Shown here: positions 55,311 through 64,000 of the stretch, piece after piece
Position numbering within the stretch: position 1 is the first letter of the stretch
Layout of the letters: each line of letters starts with the position of its first letter
Origin: Anthostomella pinea
Taxonomy: Eukaryota > Ascomycota > Sordariomycetes > Xylariales > Xylariaceae
Reading direction: 5' to 3'
DNA: 64,000 nt
Assembly: GCA_963556695.1 (NCBI GenBank)
Contig: CAUWAG010000020.1
Span: 124,001 to 188,000 of the forward strand
The notes under the pieces: generated by a model
The model's database searches: none
What the model saw: the letters and a program-made list of their open reading frames with translations, nothing else
What the model was told of the DNA's origin: nothing
Made by a program: the position numbers and the translations under genes

Positions 55311-57942
55311 ATGGAGCCTCCGCAGAGACCACAGGCGAGCCTGTTCCAGGTCTACTTGCGACTGCGACCTCCGCAAGCAGGCAACGCCAGCGCTGAAAGA
55401 GCCGTACTCGTCGAAGAGCCCGAGCAGGACAATGCGCCGCCTACCCACATCACGTTAAACCCTCCCAACGATCGAAGACGGGCTATCGAGAAATTCGCCT
55501 TCACGCGCGTCTTTGAGGAGGATGCCACACAGCTGGATCTCTTTCAAGGCACCCGAGTGCTGCCCTTGGTAGAGGCCGTGCTTGCTCCCCATGGCGGCGA
55601 TGGGACGGATGGGCTGTTGGCGACCCTTGGAGTCACTGGTTCAGGCAAGGCATGTTGATTCCTCTTTTGGTTCATGGTGGAAGAAGATCAGTCAGCTGAC
55701 AAGGCTTCCAGACACACACGATGCTTGGATCCCGGAGCCAGCGCGGCTTGACGCAACTCGCTCTTGATGTCGTATACCGGTCCATTGACACAAACATCGT
55801 CGACTGCGATACCTGTCCTACACTGGAGGCGGGCCTCCGGTCCGCAGACGCATCGGAAGCAGCCATCTATTCTGCGCCAGCCTTTCTCGAGAACGTATAC
55901 AGCGACTTTAAGGGCCCGTCGCGGGCAGGATCAAGAGCAGCCACACCAATGATTGTACGACCCCAGCATGATTTCATTCGGCCCTCCCTTCTTGACATGT
56001 GCCCTCAGCTGCCGGGTCACTTTCCAGACAGTCCAAATAGCGTGCGGCTTGTTTGTCATGAAGATGACTTGTCTCACATCACGATGCTTTCAACACCTCC
56101 CAGTCAGCGCAAACAGAACATGTTACCTCTCCAGATGCCAGTCGCGTCTAGCAGGCCAAAGTTGGCCTACGCTTCTCCCCAAAAGAAGCACTACATGTCT
56201 CTTACATCCACGGCTAAAAGCAAGAACTTAACTAAGACTCCAATCAAGGGCGATTATCCGCCGCCGCCGACGCCGAGGCGCCAACTACAACGTCCGTCGG
56301 CGCTCCCCCAGATGCCTGACATCAGTTCCATCAGGGCCTCCATCGATCCATCTGCCGAATATGCCATTGTCATTTCCATGTACGAAGTATACAATGACCG
56401 TATCTTCGACTTACTGACACCGCCGGTCAAATCAAACGCCACGAAGGAGTACCGCCGGCGAGCCCTCCTCTTCAAGCCGACTGAATCATCGCCAGACCGC
56501 AAAGTCGTGGCGGGACTTCGAAAAGTCATATGTGGTAACCTCAGAGAGGCACTCATGGTTCTGGAAGCAGGACTTCACGAGAGACGGGTGGCTGGTACCG
56601 GCAGCAACAGTTCTTCGTCGCGGAGTCATGGTTTCTTCTGTGTCGAGGTCAAGAAGAGACGCCGTGGTCGCACCGACGGCCAATGGGGTACCAGCACGTT
56701 GAGTATTGTTGACTTGGCCGGCAGTGAACGGGCGAGAGATGCAAAGACCCAAGGCGCGACACTAGCCGAGGCGGGCAAGATCAACGAGAGTCTAATGTAT
56801 CTCGGCCAGTGTTTGCAGATGCAGAGCGACGCCAGCAGCAGTGCAAAGGTATGTGACTCGACACCTGGGCTGGTCACTTGAACTTACTTGAACAACAGCC
56901 GAATCTGGTACCATTCCGCCAATGCAAGCTGACTGAGCTCCTGTTTTCCAACTCGTTCCCGTCGGCTTCAGTTGCACAGTCTGTTTCTCATCGTCGCGCC
57001 CCCCAAAAGGCCGTCATGATCGTCACCGCTGACCCGCTGGGCGACTTCAACGCGACCTCTCAGATTCTACGATACAGTGCGCTGGCCCGCGAGGTCACGG
57101 TACCTCGAATTCCCTCCATCACATCAACTATACTGGCCAACGCCAGCTCTACAGCCCACTTTCACCTCCCAGAACCTAGTCCAGGCTGCAGCAGTCCTTT
57201 AGGCTCGCCACAGTCCCACCACAGGCCGTTCTTTCAACAGCCTTCAGCCACGTATCAGCGGACGTTTTCGCCTATGTCGGATACGGAACGCGCGACGATG
57301 GAGAACGCCGCCATGGAGATTGCCCGTATGGCAGATATGATCGATCAGCTGAACGCCGAGTTGTCCCGGGAATCGGAAGGTCGCATGGCGGCTGAAGCCC
57401 ACCTCCTATCGATGGAGGACCGCGTTGTAGAGCTCGAGCAGGAAATCCGTGAGGAGTGTTATGCTGATTTCGAGCACCGCCTAGCTCTAGAGATGGGCCG
57501 ATGGAAAGCCTCACTCTCGCTCGAACAGGAGCGGGGCGAAGAGCACTGGGATCGCAAGATTGAAGTGCTCGCCCGCAGCGTCAGTGTAGTCCTGACAGCG
57601 CCTAGCGACGAAGACGACGTGGAGGACGAGGATAAGGAGAACGTGCTGATCGAGAACCTCGAGCAAGAGAACGACCGCCTCAGGCGAGAGGTGGCCGTGC
57701 TGAAGCGCGAGCTGTCGAGCCGAACCCCGAGTAAGCGAGCGCCGCTGCAGGAGAGAGGCGACGTGTCGGGTGTCAAGGCGGACATACCCGGTCTCGGCAG
57801 CAAGATGGAGCAGCTTAGAGTCAGTGGCAGCCGTGATGAGAGGGCGCCCAGGGTCACTAGCACAGGCAGTCCAACCAAGAAGATGCGCAAGCTGCCAGCG
57901 AAGAAGTGGGACAGCATAGATGTTGATGATGACCTGCTGTGA
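55311..57942 (+). CDS. kinesin-6-like (KIF20/Klp9-type) motor protein
   Basis: Exons 55311-55649, 55712-56848 and 56899-57942 (839 aa). The first intron has a GC donor (GCATGT) and falls inside the P-loop: LGVTGSGK joins to THTMLG. The motor then has about 170 extra residues before ISMYEVYNDRIFDLLTPP, the large insertion characteristic of kinesin-6 motors. It continues with SSSSRSHGFFCVEV (switch I), LSIVDLAGSERARDA (switch II), NESLMYLGQCL and VPFRQCKLTELLFSN. The neck and tail hold predicted coiled coils (about residues 625-680 and 740-767), an acidic DEDDVEDEDKEN stretch, and basic ends. Kinesin-6 motors act at the spindle midzone in anaphase; nuclear/spindle localisation is inferred. Length is compact for the class. 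Confidence 0.88.
55650..55711 (+). other. GC-AG intron inside the kinesin P-loop
   Basis: 62 bp, GCATGT...CTTCCAG. The conserved GSGKTHTM can be read only when AAG is joined to ACA across this intron, so the GC donor is well supported. Confidence 0.85.
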
Positions 57943-58529
57943 GGAGACACGCGGGACAATGGTTGTCTGGTTGGCTGAAGTTGCGGGAGTCATGAATGGA
58001 CAGAGGCTTCTCCTTGTCGAGGCATAGGAGGTCTACCGTCTGGGTGATATTGGTTCTTGAGCATGTTGGTCTCGAGTTGAGGATACCCCTATTCTTTTTT
58101 GTGTAGAATTACTGTGGGAGTTTTGCGTTCTGTTAATAATGAGGAGTCTCTCTTGTGCATGGGAATTCATGTTTTACTACCCTTCTCGTGTTCTCTTATC
58201 TCAGCTTGTCGACTGCCGTGAAGATATTGGTATGCCAGTGTGCTGGCACAGTTGGGAGTTGGTGACAAGTCCCTAGCTGCCCACGCCACTCCGGGAGGAC
58301 TCGTCACTTATCTGATGTCACAAGTGACGGGTAGGGTGGCAACACCGATGGAGACTCTGTCCCAGCCATGATGAAGATGACATTCGGTGGTGATAGATCA
58401 CACCCGGGCATTGTTGAGATGTGAGCGAGGCGAGGACGGGGAATTGAGCTATCCGAGTTGGGGAGATAGGGATGGGAGCTGGTAAGTACCTGCTAGAGCT
58501 GCGAATCAAACCCTTTGCCTGAGCGTAGA
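57943..58529. other. intergenic, no supported gene
   Basis: 3' flank of the kinesin gene. Short minus-strand frame at 58318-58509 lacks a motif. Confidence 0.4.
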
Positions 58530-60800
58530 GTTGGAGATGTCAACGCGATGGTGCCTGGCAAAGGTGAACAGACAGGCCGAGCAACAAAGATACGTGGAAG
58601 GACCCTATCATGGCAGCAGGTCTGTTCATCGGAAGTCTCCTCATTGCGATAGGCAACCTACCACCTCTACTGCCAAAACCTGGAAAACACATTGGTTCTG
58701 TCTGGAGATCAGCAGATATGGGCTGTTTGGATCGTCACCGCACTTGCTTTCCTAATAAAGGCCGGACTGGCCGCGGCGTTGACGATCGTTAAGGTGCAGC
58801 AGACCTTAATGACGCTGAGACGAAAGGTTATGACATTCGGGGGAATCAGAGACATATACGAGGTCACGACAAACCCTTAGTGGTTCTTGAAGAGAGACTT
58901 CTTGATACATGCGAAGCGCCTTTGATTTCCTGTTCCTGTCTCATGTATGTCGAGCAGGCTCGTAGTCGTACCAGTCAATTCTTGAACGCTCCTCCCAACG
59001 AACCCCTATTCTGACGTTGACGTATCTCCGTGCTGCAGGCTGCTCCCCGAGACTACTGTCATGAAGCCCACGATACTCACTGTGCAGTCCCAGACGGGTG
59101 AGGACGTTGTGATTGCCACGGTCTCGAGCTTCGACTTCTCTAATACCAACGGCTGGGCCTTGTATGAAGGACCCGGGTAATGGTATATCGAGCGCGTAAG
59201 GCCCGAGGTGTCGCGGCTGTTTACGAGCGTATACGTCTAATTCCATCGCGCCTCAGATCGCCGTTCCCGAATGCGTCATACGACCCGGACTTCTGGCGCC
59301 CATCCTGAAGGTGCGTGTGCTTGACTGAGTGAGTATATCAAGGATGCTAACTCACCGACATGGTCGCGGACCAACCCGATTACACTTCTTTTGAGGATGC
59401 ATATATTTACGGCGAGATTGGCCAATGACCACTGGCAACGACACCAACGGAACCGATCAAGTAATATCATCCTTCCCAGGGTGTAGCTCCCATATTACAT
59501 GGGCAACTTGTTTCTCATCGCTCCCACCGGCTCCAATCCCCAATAGAACGGGGACGGCGACAAGATCCGTCGAATCTGAAACTGTACAACACATCCTACA
59601 GCACCACTCTGTGGTTCGACTCCCTACTCCTGACGGTGAACTATAGTCAGACGGTCCTCGCCCATCGGTATTCGCACGTGAAGACAGTCCTGGCTGAGCG
59701 AGGTCAGGTTTCTGTCCACTCAGAACCTAAGGTGTGAATTTCTCTCGAGCGAAAGACAGTAAATATCCCCTGTGACCTCGAAGTAACCGGTCTGTAGTAT
59801 TGGCGATGATGGTGTACGGCGGCGAGGGCTTTGGTTGATTCCACCCCTTAGAGGCACCGTCGACGGATGCCGCCAAGCTATTGACAGTCAGGCTGGTGGT
59901 GTTGGACGGCACACGGCTATCGTATGCGATGCCGCCAACACAACTCAGGTGATTGAGTTGGCAATTGGCTAAATACATTGATAGTCCTGATTTCTATTGG
60001 TACCGTAACATCAGTGCGGAGCGAGGTCGACTTGGCATTTGTTACACTTGGCTAATATATAGGGGATATTGACCATGACCCCAGTTTCGGCATCGTCGCC
60101 TTGGCCGGCACTTCAACTGCTAGTCTGCTGACAGGTCATCCCCGTACCTGTTCACCATGTCACACTAGATCTCATCAAGATCGGGCGCTTTCCACCAGTA
60201 CCTGAAGAACTCTGCCCTCCAGGCCTAACGACTTTCGTATATTCACTCACTTGTCGTCCTCGCTCTCTTCTGGTGCTGAGGTCCTCAAGCCGGCGGGGCC
60301 GGGTTTCGGGCCCGGACTGTTTAGTGGGTCCAGACACGGCGTCTTGTCCACCTCGTCGGCCTCGCTTCGTCTCGCTAAGACCGTAGAGGGTGGTATCGTG
60401 CCGAGCTTAACTGTAGATCCCTTCATACAAGATCCACCATTTGCATCTCCAACAACGATGTCACGGTGCCTGGATCTCCGCAAGTGGGTTTCACAGCCGG
60501 TAGGCCCATCAGTCCCTTGGCAGAACATTGTCATACCACCCTCGACAATTACCGGCCATGACCTCCGTCCTTACCCCGCAGCCTCCTGAGGTTTCTGGGT
60601 GAGGCCTGGGTCATCAAAGGAGGTCTAATGTCAACGTTATATTGCTCCGGAGGATCCAGACCCTTACATTCCGAAGCCTCCAAGCATGGTGCTACGACCC
60701 GACGAATGAAGACGAGTACAGGACCACACAGTGACACTGACCATCACCACCATCATTGCCACTTCATCCTATTGGTAAGTGGCTTGTTATGGCAATTCAG
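58530..60800. pseudogene. decayed region with remnants of one or more genes
   Basis: Protein-like fragments occur in all three plus-strand frames: membrane helices LFIGSLLIAIGNLPPLL (58612) and IWAVWIVTALAFLIKAGLA (58710), VIATVSSFDFSNTNGWALYE (59110), PQIAVPECVIRPGLLAPIL (about 59250), SSHITWATCFSSLPPAP (59480) and STTLWFDSLLLTVNYSQTVL (59600). They are separated by stops and shifts that no intron set I tried can remove. A minus-strand frame at 59727-59978 (SCVGGIAYDSRVPSNTTS) and frames near 60250-60590 also look protein-like. I cannot settle strand, gene number or family; a membrane or secreted protein gene that has decayed is the simplest reading. Confidence 0.35.
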
Positions 60801-61206
60801 ACTGGGTGGTTGATTCGCGATATCGTCTCTTCCCAACGGACTTTATTAACCGAAAAACAAAAACATGTCCTTGATTGCCCTCGAGCTTGGTATGTCGAGC
60901 GTTTGCTCAGAGGCTCCAAATGAAGAAACAACGTCCACCGGGCTTGGCGGCGAGAGTCGGGTGGCCAATCTAACAGTGAGACGATCGTGGCCGCGATATT
61001 GATGAGCAGCACCCTCGTCCTGACCCGATCTGATCATGGCGAGACAAACTCCGCCACCGGCAAAACCAGCAAGAGTCTGATTTACTGCCAGACCTTGAAA
61101 GTATAAGACATGCCTACCTACCGAGTCTCAGTACGGGACATCCAGTCAGACACCTGGGCTTGCCATCTCAAGATTGTGTTTCATACTCCTGATAAACATC
61201 GTCAAC
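60801..61206 (+). promoter_or_regulatory. promoter region of the GH7 gene
   Basis: A TATAAG box at 61102-61107 lies about 105 bp before the ATG at 61207. A GGCTAA sequence of the type bound by XlnR/Xyr1 cellulase activators occurs at 60050-60055, over 1.1 kb upstream, which is far and may be chance. No gene is supported in this stretch. Confidence 0.4.
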
Positions 61207-62855
61207 ATGTTGCCTCTCGTTGCTTCAGCCCTGTTCGGGCTCGCCTCGTCCCAGGCTGTGGGTACGCAGCAGACCGAAACCCATCCCAAGATGACCTGGA
61301 GCAAATGCACCGGTTCAGCCAGCTGCACTTCTGTCAGCGGTGAAGTCACCATCGATGCCAACTGGCGTTGGCTCCACGACGTCGATAGCACCGACAACTG
61401 CTACGATGGCAACGAGTGGACCGACGTATGCTCCTCCGCCGAGGACTGCGCTACGAAGTGCGCCTACGAGGGTGCCGACTACGCTGCGACCTACGGCGCC
61501 TCGGCCAGCGGCAACGCCCTGAGCCTCAAGTTCCTCACCAAGGGCGAGTACGGTACCAACGTCGGCTCCCGCTTCTACTTGATGCAAGACGCCTCGACGT
61601 ACCAGACCTTCGAACTGATGGGCAACGAGTTTACCTTCGATGTCGACCTTTCGACCATGGAGTGCGGGCTGAACGCTGCCCTTTACTTCGTCGCCATGGA
61701 CGCGGACGGCGGTATGTCCAGCCAACCGAACAACAAGGCCGGTGCCAAGTACGGCACTGGCTACTGTGATGGTCAATGTGCGCGAGACTTGAAGTTTGTT
61801 GGCGGCAAGGTATGTCCAAGCCTCAATAAACACCCAAGCAAACAAGTTGCACGTTGCGGGACGGTGCTGATCAAAGTATCCCTCAGGCCAACATCGAAGG
61901 ATGGGCACCATCGAGCAACGACGCCAACGCAGGTGTTGGTCCGTATGGTGCTTGCTGTGCCGAGATCGATGTCTGGTATGGGGCCATGGCACCAACTGTT
62001 ATGGGGAGAATGAGTGACTGACATGGCACACAGGGAATCCAACTCACACTCCTTCGCATTCACTCCCCACCCTTGCGAGAACAACGCGTACCACGTTTGC
62101 GAAACCGATGGTTGCGGCGGCACATACTCGGAAGACCGATTCGCCGGCGATTGCGATCCCAACGGCTGCGACTACAACCCATACCGCATGGGTAACACCG
62201 ACTTCTACGGTAAGGGCAAGACTCTGGACACCAGCTCCAAGTTCACGTAAGTACACTCACTCACTGCCTTCGTTCCTAATCCTATGGCCTGGCCTCTTTT
62301 TCTCACACACGCGTCATAGTGTCGTCACTCAGTTCGCAGAGAGCGCATTCACCCAGTTCTTCGTCCAGAATGGCGCCAAGATCGAAATCCCTGCCCCGAC
62401 GTTCGATGGCTTCCCCGACTCAAGCACCATCACCCCCGACTACTGCACAGCCGAAGCCACAGTATTCGGCGACCGAGACCGTTTCACCGAGGTTGGAGGC
62501 TTCCCTCAGGTCAACGACGCGGTTTCCGGGCCGTTGGTGCTTGTCATGTCTATCTGGGACGACGTGAGTAGTCTACGCGGCCGATCATTGAGGAAATTAC
62601 TAAGAAGATGCAGCATTACGCCAACATGCTCTGGCTCGACTCCAGCTACCCGCCCGAGGATGCCGGCCAGCCTGGTGGCGACCGTGGCGACTGCCCCCAA
62701 GACTCGGGCGTGCCGGCCGATGTCGAATCCAGCTACCCCGACGCGTAAGTAGCAAAGCTTGTCCTTGCATGCCGATGGAATTGCTAACCTTTCACAGCCA
62801 GGTCATCTACTCCAACATCAGGTTTGGACCCATCGGCTCTACCGTCGATGTCTAG
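61207..62855 (+). CDS. glycoside hydrolase family 7 cellobiohydrolase (Cel7-type), no CBM1
   Basis: Six exons: 61207-61809, 61887-61975, 62034-62246, 62320-62563, 62614-62744 and 62798-62855 (445 aa); all phases agree. The signal peptide ([17 protein letters not shown]) is followed by the GH7 start [18 protein letters not shown]. The fold is rich in conserved Cys. The catalytic core in [12 protein letters not shown] has the nucleophile Glu (about 227), Asp (about 229) and acid/base Glu (about 232) at the family's 0/+2/+5 spacing. [20 protein letters not shown] and WLDSSYPPE are also conserved, the latter shared by exo-acting members with tunnel-forming loops. There is no linker or CBM1 at the end ([14 protein letters not shown] is terminal). 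The enzyme releases cellobiose from cellulose chain ends outside the cell. Confidence 0.93.
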
Positions 62856-63953
62856 ATTATCATACCGTAATTGCGAAGACTTCATCTATGTACTTAGCTG
62901 GATACTGAGCATATCATGGAGTCATATTAGGGGGGTGAGAGAGATGGTGACTCCGTTGTGGACGTCACATTACACTCGTTTACAAAATGTCGTCAGTCTG
63001 TACATATCACGGGAAGCTCGCTTTAACCGGAACGAAAGCAAATATACAGATGCTATGTCCGAGGACCGAGATGTGGTCGTCAATTCGTTGCATAACACGC
63101 CAAACGCAGTCCCGTCGCGCCCTAGTCGACGATCCAATCCCACAGCCAATGACCTCATCTTCGAGTGAAATTTATGGAGTGTATAGAAATGCATCGGCGT
63201 CATCTACGGACGATCAGCGGTCATTTCAGAGCTGCACTACAAAGCCTAGCTGGCAACCACAGGTCCTACATCACGGTCGTGTGGTGCTACAGAAAAGCAG
63301 TAGAGAGCGAGGAGGGACACAGGCGGTCACCATGAATCTACAATGAGACCTGCACGCGATGATCTGTGTTAGGTATTCCTTCTAATTAAATGAAAATCAC
63401 ATTTCTCATTTTCAAAACGCCCGTGACTCTCGTGCCGGCCTTGTGATTAGTGTGGAGAAACAATGAATATAGAATTTGGATACTGAGATTCTGACCAGGC
63501 TATAGCTCATTGTGATCATCTATGTAGACTCTATGCCATAGACTATTCTTCCCCAACCAAAACTTCTAACTTACAACAGGCTCGAGGTCGTGCTGGAGTA
63601 CACTATCAGCAAGTCTGGATAATCGGCTGGTTCTTTGTATAAGGACGGACTGACCATTTTGTGATCAGAAGTGCGAGTCCTCTTAAGGTATCAGTGATTC
63701 AAAATAGAAGAACCATACGTAAGGCTACGCACGTAGGCTCATTGTTGAGTACCTTGCCATCAGTGTCACTTCAAATATATTGCCAATTCTAATCTATAAA
63801 TACTCTGCTCCCCTTCTCCCCTTCTCCCCTTTCCTATCTCCCACAACACGAACCCGCAACCACAAACCAGGCACAAGAGCATAGTACACGCCAATAACAA
63901 CAAAGCGACCACAACGACCACAACGACCTGTATCGACATAGACAACAGTCATC
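62856..63953 (+). promoter_or_regulatory. intergenic; promoter of the gene starting at 63954
   Basis: No gene is supported. TATAAATA at 63795-63802 lies about 150 bp before the next ATG and is followed by a CCCTTCTC pyrimidine-rich leader and then CAACAAC, the typical arrangement in fungal promoters. The upstream part has only short frames. Confidence 0.5.
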
Positions 63954-64000
63954 ATGTCCGGACCCGGCAAGTCGGCGCTGACCAAGCAGATCGAGGCGCA
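63954..64000 (+). CDS. 5' end of a gene cut by the window (unidentified)
   Basis: ATG at 63954 in the context GTCATCATGTC opens MSGPGKSALTKQIEA and runs off the window edge. A TATA box and CT-rich leader precede it, so the start is credible. The product cannot be named from 15 residues. Confidence 0.5.
   Translation, partial: MSGPGKSALTKQIEA

Noticed and set aside
61315..61995. Minus-strand 226-codon frame over the GH7 gene
   Set aside because: Shadow of the cellobiohydrolase exons and its first intron.
1..64000. Biosynthetic gene cluster or CRISPR array
   Set aside because: No polyketide synthase, NRPS, terpene synthase or P450 group is visible, and no regularly spaced direct repeats; the genome is eukaryotic.

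Overview
The window reads as nuclear DNA of a filamentous ascomycete (Pezizomycotina; a Sordariomycete-like lineage is my guess). The evidence is short introns of about 50-110 bp with GTAAGT/GTGAGT-like donors and CAG acceptors, intron-split genes on both strands with no operons, and lineage-typical families: fungal rhodopsin-domain (SAT4-type) membrane protein, NmrA-like protein, Ish1-repeat protein, GH7 cellobiohydrolase and a Ser/Thr-rich Kre9-like wall protein. A block of AT-rich DNA with retrotransposon debris looks like repeat-induced point mutation (RIP). Gene models were spliced by eye; exon borders were chosen so that reading phase and family motifs are preserved.

Layout. 0.6-7.8 kb: secreted nucleoside hydrolase, seven-helix rhodopsin-domain protein, intronless SKP1-like protein, small GPI-type surface protein, fructosamine-kinase-like protein. 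8.5-10.2 kb: two decayed genes (CorA-like transporter and SprT-like metallopeptidase). 10.7-15.9 kb: NmrA-like oxidoreductase, a small secreted protein, a Golgi-type GT8-like glycosyltransferase. 18.4-28.3 kb: zinc-finger/SH3 protein, Ish1-repeat stress protein, GH31 alpha-xylosidase-like enzyme, KCTD-type BTB protein. 29.9-33.6 kb: Ty3/Gypsy tail, several LTR-like pieces and two AT-rich blocks separated by a normal-composition LTR-like island. 35-43.5 kb: large single-pass surface glycoprotein, Kre9-like Ser/Thr-rich protein, MFS sugar-type transporter, secreted type-B carboxylesterase. 44.6-49 kb: lineage-specific hypothetical genes, including two related, frameshifted small secreted proteins with matching TATA boxes. 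50.5-58 kb: acidic nuclear CRF1/IFH1-like protein and a kinesin-6-like motor. 58.5-60.8 kb: a decayed region. 61.2-62.9 kb: GH7 cellobiohydrolase. The window ends just inside another gene.

There is no clear biosynthetic cluster. The recurring theme is secretion and the cell surface (GH7, carboxylesterase, nucleoside hydrolase, wall and membrane glycoproteins, small secreted proteins), with sugar handling (GH31, MFS), which fits a plant-biomass-degrading or plant-associated lifestyle. Housekeeping genes (kinesin, SKP1-like, Ish1) are interspersed. The most unusual items are the pair of decaying secreted-protein paralogues, the clustered pseudogenes at 8.5-10.2 kb, the RIP-like block with a later LTR insertion, two GC-AG introns, and the unclassified surface glycoprotein beside the AT-rich block.
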